From assembly GCF_028707975.1 (NCBI RefSeq), contig NZ_JAQVZX010000013.1:1-37813 (forward strand): DNA of 37,813 nt. Reading direction: 5' to 3'. The position numbers and the translations under genes were made by a program. Positions 17,861-27,900 of this stretch are shown piece after piece. Each line of letters begins with the position of its first letter. Positions within the stretch are counted from its first letter, which is position 1. The notes under the pieces are model-generated. The model ran no database searches. It saw only the letters and a list, made by a program, of their open reading frames with translations, and was not told the DNA's origin. The stretch is from Syntrophomonas sp. GTDB taxonomy: Bacteria; Bacillota; Syntrophomonadia; Syntrophomonadales; Syntrophomonadaceae.

Positions 17861-18979
17861 ATGTCTTTGGATCCGGAATTACAAAAATATTTAAAAACAC
17901 TGAGCAAGACATCCATAATGGTAATGGTGCTGCTGGCTATTTACCTTTTATTCCATTATGTATTTCCCTTGGCTGGGAAAATCCTGGCTCATTTACCCAG
18001 CCTGTTTTTACCCTTTATTTTTGCCATCCTGCTGGCGGTAATTATTGAACCGGTAGTAAATTTCTTTGAGAAAAAGGCTCATCTTAATAGGAATTGGTCG
18101 GTAGTCATTAGTCTGCTGCTCGTAGTGGGAGGCTTTTTTTCCCTGCTGTCCTTGCTTGTTTCCCGAATAATAAATGATATGTCCCGACTCTATCCCCAGC
18201 TTCTGCATTATTCTGAACAAATGACGGCCGGCTTTATGCTGGCTATCAGTGATTTGAAGCTCTTTTATCTGGGCCTCAATCTCTCCCCCCAGGCTCAAAT
18301 AGCCCTGCAGAAAAATATGGAGAACGGGATAAAGCTGGTAAGCAGCCTGATGGAAAAGAGTATTAATGGATTGGTTCATGGCCTGGCTATGTTGCCAGGC
18401 ATCCTGGTTTTTCTAATGATTGCCACCGTTGCTACCTTTTTTATAATTAAAGATCGAGCCATGATAAGAACTTTCATCATGCAATGGATTCCCGGTAATG
18501 TTCGCTCCAAAACTCGGGAAGTATTTGCTGAACTCTTCCGGGTTCTGGTAGGGTTTGTTAAAGCTTACAGCATACTTATATCGGTTACCACCATAGTTAC
18601 TATGGTGGCCTTGAGGATATTGGGTCTTGACTATGTAATTACCATTGGCATAATCGTAGGCCTCCTGGATATCCTTCCGGTTTTGGGACCGGGAGCCTTT
18701 TTTATCCCCTGGATTATATGGCAATTTATGGCGGGCGACCTGCGCCTGGGGATTAGCCTAATGATTGTTTATCTCTTGATTTCAGTAGTCAGGCAGTTCC
18801 TCGAACCCAAGATAGTGGGAGATAATATTGGTTTGCATCCCCTGGCCACTTTGATATCGCTTTATGCCGGTTTGCAGTTGGGCGGGCTTACGGGGATGAT
18901 ACTGGGTCCGGTTTTGCTGGTGATACTGATTGCCGGTTATCGGGCGGGTATATTTGACGGTCTTAACTGGAGGAAATAA
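17861..18979 (+). CDS. AI-2E/YtvI-family integral membrane transporter
   Basis: Multi-TM protein with VGLLDILPVLGPGAFFIPWIIW and QFLEPKIVGDNIGLHPLATLISLYAG motifs. Confidence 0.85.
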   Translation: MSLDPELQKYLKTLSKTSIMVMVLLAIYLLFHYVFPLAGKILAHLPSLFLPFIFAILLAVIIEPVVNFFEKKAHLNRNWSVVISLLLVVGGFFSLLSLLVSRIINDMSRLYPQLLHYSEQMTAGFMLAISDLKLFYLGLNLSPQAQIALQKNMENGIKLVSSLMEKSINGLVHGLAMLPGILVFLMIATVATFFIIKDRAMIRTFIMQWIPGNVRSKTREVFAELFRVLVGFVKAYSILISVTTIVTMVALRILGLDYVITIGIIVGLLDILPVLGPGAFFIPWIIWQFMAGDLRLGISLMIVYLLISVVRQFLEPKIVGDNIGLHPLATLISLYAGLQLGGLTGMILGPVLLVILIAGYRAGIFDGLNWRK

Positions 18980-19025
18980 AATCTCGCCTTCGTCGGGTAT
19001 TGCATCCATGCTTCGTCAACGCTCG

Positions 19026-19073
19026 CTTGTATATTTATACAAGCCTTATGCATCAAAAGAGGTATTTGCAGTA
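19026..19073 (-). repeat. ACTGCAAA...TATAAATATAC element, additional copy
   Basis: Reverse complement TACTGCAAATACCTCTTTTGATGCATAAGGCTTGTATAAATATACAAG aligns to 12654-12699; contains CTTGTAT-AAAT-ATACAAG palindrome. Confidence 0.65.
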
Positions 19074-19126
19074 AAGTCATCATTTCATACTGTTACCTGC
19101 CTAATGGCGAAAGGAAGGTTATATAA

Positions 19127-20281
19127 ATGAATAAGAAGCAGTCCAATGTAATAATTCTTGGTTCTACCGGTTCCATTGGCAGACAAGCACTTGATGTAAT
19201 CCGTATGCACTCGGATTCGTTTAGAGTACTGGGCCTGGCGGCCAAAGATGAAGTAAAGCTCTTGCAAGAACAGATTGAACTCTATAAGCCTGAATATATT
19301 TCCCTGGCTGATAGGGAAAGCTTGAAGCAACTCAGGGAGTTGGGTGGCAGCGGAGTTAAAAAAGCTCTGCCTGGGGTAGAGGGATTATGTGAATTGGCCA
19401 GTTTGCCGGAAGTTGATATTGTGCTGGTGGCTTTGAGTGGGGCCATAGGTATTCTGCCTACTCTGGCAGCAATCGAGGCCCGGAAACGGGTAGCCCTGGC
19501 TAATAAGGAGACCCTGGTGGCAGCCGGGGAAATTGTAATGCGGCAAGCACGGCAGCAGGGAGCCGCGATTATCCCTGTGGACAGCGAACATTCAGCTATA
19601 TTTCAATGTTTAGCAGGTGAAGAAAAGCATCTGCATCGAATTTGGCTCACCGCTTCCGGCGGTCCTTTCCGGGATTTTACTCCTGAGCAGTTAGAAAAGG
19701 TTAATTTGGAAATGGCCTTACAGCACCCCAACTGGTCCATGGGACCCAAAATAACCATAGACTCTGCTACCCTGATGAACAAGGGCTTGGAAGTTATCGA
19801 GGCTCATCATCTTTTTGGAGTGGGGTATAATGAAATTGAAGTTCTTATTCAAGCCGAGAGTATCATCCATTCCATGGTGGAATTGCAGGATGGATCATTC
19901 CTGGCTCACCTGGGAAGGCCTGATATGAGAATACCTATTCAATATGCCCTTACTTACCCGGAGCGGATGGAATCTCCAGTGGAAAGGCTGGATTTCAGAA
20001 CGCTTGGGGCCATCCATTTTAGTTGTCCGAATACTCAGGCTTTTCCAGCTCTGGCTCTGGCTTACGAGGCGGGTAAAACAGGAGGCAGCATGCCCGCAGT
20101 GCTTAACGCAGCCAATGAGGTGGCGGTAAACTTTTTTATGCAAAGAAGGATATCCTTCTCCAGCATTCCCTCTTTGGTGGGAAGGGTTATGGAAATGCAT
20201 AATGTAGTGAAGCAGCCTGACCTGGACAGCATACTGGCGGCTGATGCCTGGGCGCGGGCCCGTTGCGAGGAACTTGTTTAA
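19127..20281 (+). CDS. dxr: 1-deoxy-D-xylulose 5-phosphate reductoisomerase
   Basis: ILGSTGSIGRQALDVI, PVDSEHSAIFQCL, LTASGGPFRDF, HPNWSMGPKITIDSATLMNKGLEVIEA. Confidence 0.97.
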   Translation: MNKKQSNVIILGSTGSIGRQALDVIRMHSDSFRVLGLAAKDEVKLLQEQIELYKPEYISLADRESLKQLRELGGSGVKKALPGVEGLCELASLPEVDIVLVALSGAIGILPTLAAIEARKRVALANKETLVAAGEIVMRQARQQGAAIIPVDSEHSAIFQCLAGEEKHLHRIWLTASGGPFRDFTPEQLEKVNLEMALQHPNWSMGPKITIDSATLMNKGLEVIEAHHLFGVGYNEIEVLIQAESIIHSMVELQDGSFLAHLGRPDMRIPIQYALTYPERMESPVERLDFRTLGAIHFSCPNTQAFPALALAYEAGKTGGSMPAVLNAANEVAVNFFMQRRISFSSIPSLVGRVMEMHNVVKQPDLDSILAADAWARARCEELV

Positions 20282-20427
20282 GAAAAGTGAGGGGCAAGGG
20301 GTTAAGGTTATTTCCTACCACATCATACTATTCAAACCCAGCTAGTATTTCACTTTTCATGGGTGGTTGTGCTCCTTGGACATGGGGGTTAATAGATAAA
20401 TCTCGAAATAGCTTTTAGGAGGCTTGC

Positions 20428-21459
20428 ATGAACACTATTCTTATTACTCTATTGATTATTGCGGTGCTGATTCTGGCCCATGAATGGGGGCATTTTGTAG
20501 TGGCCCGCCGGATTGGCATACCGGTTTACGAGTTTGGGATTGGCTTTGGCCCCAAACTCTTCTCCTGGAAAAGAAACGGGGTAGTTTATTCTCTGCGTGC
20601 GATTCCTTTAGGGGGGTTTGTGCGGATGGCCGGAGAAGAACCTGGTGATCCGGAAGAACCCGATGGTTTTAGCCATAGGACTCCCCTGGAAAAAATCCGG
20701 GTTTCCTTTGCCGGGCCTTTTATGAATTTTATTCTGGCCTTGCTGATTTTTGTTTTCAGCTATAGCGTGATGGGCCTCCCCCACAGTTCCAATGAAGCGG
20801 TAATAGGAACTGTAATCAAGGGGAAACCAGCGGATCTGGCGGGGATCAGGGCCAATGACAGGATAGTTTCGGTAAACGGTATTGCCATTAATAGCTGGGC
20901 TGATTTTAATCAGCAAACCTCCCAGAGCAACGGTCAGCCCTTGGAGCTGCAGTTGGAGCGAAACCAGCAGCTCGTTAGCCTGCAGGTTGTGCCGGTAAAA
21001 CTTGATTCTTCCGGCAATATGGGCATTGGCGTTCTTAACCGGGTGATTTATGAGAAGCAGGGAATTATAAAATCCATGGAATTAGGGCTAAAACAAACCT
21101 ATGAACTTACTCTTTTACTCTTTTCCGCTTTGGGAATTCTGATAACTGGTGGTGCATCCATGGGAGATTTGGCCGGTCCGGTGGGTATAACCCGTCTGGT
21201 AGATGAGTTTGCCCAGGTGGGGATAGTATTCCTGCTTAACTTTACAGCGTTTCTCAGTATTAACCTGGGTATCATGAACCTCTTGCCTATTCCGGCTCTG
21301 GACGGCAGTAAAATTGTATTCGCCGTGGTGGAGGCCATACGCAAGAAGCCTCTGGATCCGGAAAAGGAAGGTTTTCTTAACTGGATAGGTTTTCTCTTTC
21401 TTATTGGTTTAATGATTATTGTGACTTTTAATGATATTGTAAGATGGATACGAGGATAA
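20428..21459 (+). CDS. rseP: RIP-family site-2 zinc metalloprotease RseP
   Basis: HEWGHFVVAR zinc motif, PDZ domain, NLLPIPALDGSKI. Confidence 0.95.
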   Translation: MNTILITLLIIAVLILAHEWGHFVVARRIGIPVYEFGIGFGPKLFSWKRNGVVYSLRAIPLGGFVRMAGEEPGDPEEPDGFSHRTPLEKIRVSFAGPFMNFILALLIFVFSYSVMGLPHSSNEAVIGTVIKGKPADLAGIRANDRIVSVNGIAINSWADFNQQTSQSNGQPLELQLERNQQLVSLQVVPVKLDSSGNMGIGVLNRVIYEKQGIIKSMELGLKQTYELTLLLFSALGILITGGASMGDLAGPVGITRLVDEFAQVGIVFLLNFTAFLSINLGIMNLLPIPALDGSKIVFAVVEAIRKKPLDPEKEGFLNWIGFLFLIGLMIIVTFNDIVRWIRG

Positions 21460-22520
21460 AGGGTATGCGTCATAAAACCAGGGTAATCAAAGTGGGAACA
21501 GTCCCGGTCGGGGGAGAGCATCCCGTGGTGGTGCAATCGATGACTAACACCGATACCCGTGATATTGAAAGGACCGTTAAACAGATACAGCAGCTGGAAG
21601 CCGTCGGCTGTGAGCTCGTACGGGTGGCGGTGGTTGATGAGGAAGCCGCCCGGGCGCTTGCCCGCATTAAAGAGAAGATAAATATTCCCTTGATTGCCGA
21701 TATCCATTTTGATCATCGCCTGGCTTTGAAAAGCCTGGAGGCTGGAGCTGATGGCTTGCGGATAAACCCGGGCAATATAGGGGAAGAGAAGAAGCTGCGT
21801 GAAGTAGTGAAGGCTTGCCAGGAGAAAAAAACACCCATAAGAATCGGGGTTAATGCCGGCTCTCTGGACAAAAGGATCTTGGAGAGATTCGGGGGAATCT
21901 CGGCCGAGGCCATGGTGGAAAGCGCCCTGGAAAATGTAAAGCTTTTGGAAGATATGGACTTCCATGAAATAAAGTTGTCGTTAAAAGCCTCCTCGGTTAT
22001 GCTGACGGTGGAGGCCTATCGCCTGCTGGCCGGAAAAGTTGATTACCCGCTGCATGTGGGCATTACCGAAGCCGGTACCAAGGATCGTGCCTTGATTAAG
22101 TCGGCCCTGGGAATAGGGATGCTTTTGTACGAAGGGATTGGAGATACCATTAGGGTTTCGTTAACCGCAGATCCAGTGGATGAAGTATGGGCCGCCTATG
22201 AAATACTGCGTAGTTTGGGTCTGCGCCAGCGTGGAATTGAACTGATTTCCTGCCCCAGTTGCGGCCGCTGTGAGATTGACTTGATAGAAACCGCCGAAGA
22301 GGTCGACAGGAAAATCAGGCATTACCCGCAAGCCTTGAAGGTGGCGGTTATGGGTTGTGTGGTCAATGGACCGGGGGAAGCCCGGGAAGCTGATCTTGGT
22401 ATTGCCGGGGGACGGGGATTTGGTTTATTATTCAGGAACGGTGAGATAATTAAAAAAGTACCGGAAAACGAGCTGGTAACAGTGCTTTTACGGGAAATTG
22501 AGGATAGCAGTAAAAAGTAA
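21444..22520 (+). CDS. ispG: 4-hydroxy-3-methylbut-2-en-1-yl diphosphate synthase
   Basis: VQSMTNTDTRD, ADIHFDHRLAL, ISCPSCGRCEIDL, VMGCVVNGPGEA. Start uncertain (21444 or ATG 21465). Confidence 0.96.
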   Translation: MDTRIKGMRHKTRVIKVGTVPVGGEHPVVVQSMTNTDTRDIERTVKQIQQLEAVGCELVRVAVVDEEAARALARIKEKINIPLIADIHFDHRLALKSLEAGADGLRINPGNIGEEKKLREVVKACQEKKTPIRIGVNAGSLDKRILERFGGISAEAMVESALENVKLLEDMDFHEIKLSLKASSVMLTVEAYRLLAGKVDYPLHVGITEAGTKDRALIKSALGIGMLLYEGIGDTIRVSLTADPVDEVWAAYEILRSLGLRQRGIELISCPSCGRCEIDLIETAEEVDRKIRHYPQALKVAVMGCVVNGPGEAREADLGIAGGRGFGLLFRNGEIIKKVPENELVTVLLREIEDSSKK

Positions 22521-22534
22521 GGGGGTTTGAACTC

Positions 22535-24247
22535 TTGAAAGCTTCAGAATTATTCTTTCCCACATTGCGGGAGGTACCCAGCGAGGCTGAAGTCTTGAGT
22601 CACCAGTTGCTGTTGAGAGCCGGCTTTATAAGAAAAGCCACGGCAGGTGTTTATAGCTATTTGCCTTTGGCCAACCGGGTTCTCAAAAAGATAATGAGTA
22701 TTGTCCGGGAAGAAATGGATCGGGCCGGGGGCCAGGAAGTAATTCTACCTATAGTCCAACCGGCGGAGCTGTGGAAGAAATCAGGCCGTTGGGAGGTTTA
22801 TGGCGATGAGATGTTTCGGCTAAAAGACCGGCACAATCGCGATTTTGCCCTGGGACCGACTCACGAAGAGATAATTACCACTCTGGTGGATGCTGATGTT
22901 CATTCCTACCGTCACCTGCCTTTGCTGCTTTACCAGATACAGAACAAATACCGGGATGAAATTAGGCCCCGTTTTGGCTTGATGCGCGGGCGGGAATTTA
23001 TCATGAAAGACCTCTACTCCTTTGATATTGATGAGGAAGGGTTGGATATTTCCTATCACAAAATGTACGCGGCCTATAATCGCATATTCCAGGGATTAAA
23101 GCTGCAATACCGGGTGGTGGAGGCTGACAGCGGGGCTATAGGCGGGAATGAAAGCCATGAATTCATGGTTCTGGCGGAAAATGGCGAAGCGGAGATAGTA
23201 TACTGCGAAAACTGTGATTATGGAGCGAATACGGAAAAGGCGGTTTGTTTCCTGGAGGAATCAAAGGCCGAAGAAGAGCAGTTGGAACGGGAAAAGGTCC
23301 ATACCCCGGGACAGAGAACCATACAGGACCTGCTTGATTATATGAGTATTCCCAAAGAAAAACAAATAAAGACCTTGATTTATTATGCGGATGAAGAGCT
23401 AGTAGCGGCAATAGTACGAGGGGACCGCGAGCTAAACGAAATCAAATTCAAGAATGTGCTGGGCTGCAATCAATTATTCATGGCGGATGAGGCCGCGGTA
23501 AAACAGCTTTGTGGTGCCGGTTTCGGTTCGCTGGGACCGGTGGGGATGCCGCTGAAAAGCTATGTAGACCTGGAAGTAAGCCAGATGAAGAATTTTGCCT
23601 GTGGGGCCAATGAAGATGATTATCATTTTATCAATGTAAACCTGGGAAGGGATTTTACGCCGGCAGGCATCAACGATATTCGCAATGCTGTTGCGGGTGA
23701 CAGTTGTCCGGTTTGTTCAGCTCCTTTATACAGCATGCGGGGAATTGAGGTAGGACACATTTTTAAGCTGGGAACCAAGTATTCTGAGGCCATGGAGGCC
23801 AATTTTCTGGATCAGAAGGGGAAGGAAAGGCCTATGGTTATGGGTTGTTATGGAATCGGCATATCGCGTACCATGGCAGCAGCCGTCGAACAGAGTGCTG
23901 ATGAAAATGGTATTGTCTGGCCGCTTCCCATTACCCCCTTTGAAGTTATTATTGTTCCGGTCAACAGCAAAAATGAGGAACAGATGCAGGCGGCCTGGTC
24001 ACTTTATGAAGAGTTTAAACAAGAGGGATTGGAGACTATTATTGACGACCGGGATGAAAGGGCGGGTGTAAAGTTTAAGGATGCCGATCTCATTGGAATC
24101 CCGCTGAGGATTACTATTGGCCCTCGCTCCCTGCAGGAAAAACAGGTGGAAGTCAAGAAAAGAACCGCTAAAGATCCGGAACTGGTTCCGCTGGACGTGG
24201 TTAGCAGCAGGGTGAAGCTTATGCTGAAGGAAATGTCTAAGCAGTGA
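22535..24247 (+). CDS. proS: Prolyl-tRNA synthetase, bacterial type with editing insertion (TTG start)
   Basis: GPTHEEIIT, RPRFGLMRGREFIMKDLYSFD, internal editing domain, C-terminal anticodon-binding domain. Confidence 0.97.
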   Translation: MKASELFFPTLREVPSEAEVLSHQLLLRAGFIRKATAGVYSYLPLANRVLKKIMSIVREEMDRAGGQEVILPIVQPAELWKKSGRWEVYGDEMFRLKDRHNRDFALGPTHEEIITTLVDADVHSYRHLPLLLYQIQNKYRDEIRPRFGLMRGREFIMKDLYSFDIDEEGLDISYHKMYAAYNRIFQGLKLQYRVVEADSGAIGGNESHEFMVLAENGEAEIVYCENCDYGANTEKAVCFLEESKAEEEQLEREKVHTPGQRTIQDLLDYMSIPKEKQIKTLIYYADEELVAAIVRGDRELNEIKFKNVLGCNQLFMADEAAVKQLCGAGFGSLGPVGMPLKSYVDLEVSQMKNFACGANEDDYHFINVNLGRDFTPAGINDIRNAVAGDSCPVCSAPLYSMRGIEVGHIFKLGTKYSEAMEANFLDQKGKERPMVMGCYGIGISRTMAAAVEQSADENGIVWPLPITPFEVIIVPVNSKNEEQMQAAWSLYEEFKQEGLETIIDDRDERAGVKFKDADLIGIPLRITIGPRSLQEKQVEVKKRTAKDPELVPLDVVSSRVKLMLKEMSKQ

Positions 24248-24263
24248 TATCACTATTGGGATT

Positions 24264-24941
24264 GTGAGTGAAAGTATGGGAATCTATGAAATAGTGTTTA
24301 AGCTTACCCTGGCCAGTATTCTGGGGGCCTTGATAGGCTTGGAGAGGGAGAGCCTGAATCGACCTGCCGGGCTTAGAACCTATACCCTGGTCTGTGTGGG
24401 GTCAGCTTTAGCCATGATTGTATCCATAGATATCTACCTGCAGTATTATCACACGGTAAATGCTGATCCCGGTCGTATTGCCGCACAAGTGGTAAGCGGA
24501 ATCGGGTTTTTAGGAGCGGGAACCATTATAAGAGAGGGAGCCACAGTTCGCGGTCTGACTACTGCTGCTGGACTCTGGGCCGTAGCTTGTATCGGATTGG
24601 CTGTGGGATCGGGCCTGTATATTCCAGCTGTGGTTACTACTGTTCTAATTCTTTTTGTATTGATTTACTTTGTAAAATTTGAAGAAAAAATTACCGGAAT
24701 GCGTGATTACAAAGGTTTGGTCATGGTAGTGGAAGATCGTCCTGGACAGGTGGGAAACATAGGCTCAATACTTGGTGAGCTCTGTGTTTTAATAAAGAAC
24801 ATACAATTAACCCGAATAGATGAAGGCGACAGTTTGGAGATTGAAGTTCTGCTGCAACTACCACCCAACATGTCTATTGAGGAAGTCATACAGGAGTTAT
24901 CCATCATTAAGGGACTGCGTAGTATTGACCGCCTGGGCTAG
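24264..24941 (+). CDS. MgtC/SapB family membrane protein with C-terminal ACT-like domain
   Basis: GALIGLERESLNRPAGLRTYTLVCVGSAL; RIAAQVVSGIGFLGAGTIIREG; VRGLTTAAGLW. Confidence 0.92.
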   Translation: MSESMGIYEIVFKLTLASILGALIGLERESLNRPAGLRTYTLVCVGSALAMIVSIDIYLQYYHTVNADPGRIAAQVVSGIGFLGAGTIIREGATVRGLTTAAGLWAVACIGLAVGSGLYIPAVVTTVLILFVLIYFVKFEEKITGMRDYKGLVMVVEDRPGQVGNIGSILGELCVLIKNIQLTRIDEGDSLEIEVLLQLPPNMSIEEVIQELSIIKGLRSIDRLG

Positions 24942-24949
24942 GCATAAGA

Positions 24950-27900
24950 GTGGGAGAGTGGGGAATGGTAAACGGAGATTTTTATAGCTTTATTTCTAAT
25001 TCCACCGGTTCTTTGAGCAAGTATTGGAGAGATTCTTCAGTGGAGAAACTGGAAGTCTTTCGCAGTGATAAGAAATGGAAGCTCTATGTTGCAGTAACGG
25101 AAGCGTTACCTGCAGATGTCCTACAACAAAGCACCGACAGACTTAAACAAGCCCTGCCTTTTCTAGATGGTTTGGAAATCATTACCTGCTTAAAAGATTT
25201 CGCCCAGCAAATGGAGAATATATTACGCTTACGGCAAAACGAGATCTTGTCAGAGGTTTTCATGTCTGATCAGGAAATTTTTGCCTCGCTGGGATGGCAT
25301 TTTAACGAGAATCGGATAGATATGCTGGTTCAGGATAGGAATGTCTATAAAAACCTGATTGATAAGGAAACCTGCAGCCGGTTTTCCCAGTGGCTGGGGC
25401 AGCAATATGCTCTGCGGGTTTTGGTAAGGGCTATATGTACTGAGAACAACACAAACGATCTTGCTGACAACTATCTGCTGGCAGGGAGAAAGGTAGAAGT
25501 CCTGACAGGAACGGAAGAATTCATAGGGAGAAAAAAGCGCTACTTGGCAAGGAATAGTGGCGGGACAAAATTACTGGAGAACAGCAAGACTATTACAATA
25601 TCGGAATTGCAAGAGGGCATGAAAAATGCAGTTATTGAAGGCGAGGTATGGCATAAGGAAATCAGCAGCTTGAAAGACAACAGTATAGTGGTTGCTTATT
25701 ACTTAAGTGATTACGGCAGTAGTATTATTGCCAAACTTTTTTTGAATAAACTGGGGGATGATAAGATTGAGCCCGGTGATTGGATAAAGGCCGCTGGGAG
25801 TATTCGCTATGATAGCTATGTCAAAGAAGCCGTGTTGTTCATCGATGCCTTTATCCGCTTGGAAAAACCAGAAAGAAAAGATACAGCCGCCGAAAAAAGG
25901 ATCGAACTTCATGCCCATAGCAAGATGAGTGCCATGGACGGTCTAACGGAGGTGTCCATGCTAGTGAAAAGGGCTGCGGAATGGCAGCATCCAGCCATTG
26001 CTATCACTGACCACGGTTGCATCCAGGCCTTTCCTGAAGCCTATAAGGCAGCCCGAAAATATAAAATTAAAGTGATATATGGTGTCGAAGCATATTTGGT
26101 CGAAGATGACAAAAGGGAACGTCCTTTTCATATCGTATTACTGGCTTTAAACCAAAGAGGTTTGAAGAATCTCTATCACCTGGTCAGTATTTCCTACCTC
26201 GATTATTTTTATCGTTACCCCAAAATTCCCCGCCGGGAATTAATCAATAAGCGGGAAGGGCTTCTTCTGGGCAGTGCCTGTGAAGCGGGGGAGGTTTTTC
26301 GAGCCATGGTCAGAGGGGCGGAGGAGAAAGAGATTGAAGAGATCGCCGGTTTTTATGACTATCTGGAAATACAACCCCTGGATAATAATGATTTTTTGGT
26401 AAGGGAAGGCAGTATCGCGTCACGAGAAGATTTACAGGAAATCAACCGTAGGATTATCCGACTGGGGCAGAGACTCAAGAAACCGGTAGTAGCTACTGGG
26501 GATGTTCATTTTCTCGATCCTCATCACGAGATATTCCGGCGGATTATTCAAGCGGGACAGGGCTATGAGGATGCTGAAAGCCAGGCTCCTCTCTACTTCC
26601 GTACCACCGATGAAATGTTGGCTGAAATGGCATATTTAAGCGAAGAAGAGGCGCGGGCTGTGGTTATCGATAATCCTGCCTTTATAGAGGAAATGATAGA
26701 GGATATACGGCCGGTGCCGGAGGGCTTTTACCCCCCCAAGATTGAGAGCGCCGCCGAGGAGGTTACCCAGATAAGCTGGGAGAAGGCTCATTCTTTATTT
26801 GGTGAAAAACTGCCACCCATTGTGGAGAATCGTATAGTGAAGGAATTAGATGCTATTACCCGCCATGGTTTTAGTGTTCTTTATCTCATAGCCCACAAAC
26901 TGGTGGAAAAGTCCAATCAGGATGGATATATAGTAGGTTCGCGGGGGTCGGTAGGCTCTTCCCTGGTGGCTTTTTTAACCGGGATTACCGAAGTCAATCC
27001 ACTTCCTCCCCACTATTTGTGCCCTTCCTGCCAGTTTAGTGACTTTGTAAGTGATGGTATTGCTAATTGTGGGGCTGACCTTTCCGAGCGCTCTTGTCCT
27101 GATTGTGGGGGCAAAATGCATCAGGACGGATTTGATATTCCTTTTGAGACCTTTCTGGGTTTTGAAGGCGACAAGGTGCCGGATATCGACCTCAATTTTT
27201 CCGGCGATTACCAGAGCCGAGCTCACCAGTATGTTGAGGACTTGTTTGGTAAAGAGAATGTTTACCGGGCGGGTACCATTTCGACTATTGCAGAAAAAAC
27301 CGCCTATGGTTTTGTTAAGAAATATATGGAAGGCAGACAAATAGAACTCAGGAATGCTGAGATTAATCGCCTGGTTAAAGGGGTAACCGGGGTAAGAAGG
27401 ACCACGGGACAACACCCTGGAGGTTTGATAGTTGTGCCCCAGGATCGGGACATTATGGAATTCACCCCCCTGCAGCATCCTGCGGACAAGAAAGATTCAG
27501 GGGTAATAACTACTCACTTTGAATATCACGCAATAGGCGATCAACTAGTCAAGCTTGATATATTGGGTCATGACGATCCGACTGTACTTAAGGAACTGGA
27601 GGATCTTACCGGAAAGAAAGCCTTCAGCATAAAACTTAACGAAAAGGAGACCATGAAACTCTTTTCTGGAGTCGAGCCTCTGGGTTTGGAAGCTGCCGAT
27701 ATTCTTTCCAGCGTGGGAACCTATGGGATTCCTGAGTTTGGCACCCGCTTTGTGCGGCAAATGCTGGAGGCTACCCGCCCGACCACATTTTCCGAACTGG
27801 TTAGGATTAGTGGGCTTTCTCATGGTACCAATGTATGGCTCAATAATGCCCAGAGTCTGATAAAAGACGGAACCGCCAGCCTGAGTGAAGTCATTTGTAC

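Noticed and set aside
21099-21965. 288-aa antisense ORF over rseP/ispG
   Set aside because: Lies fully opposite two confidently identified conserved genes; sequence looks like shadow translation.
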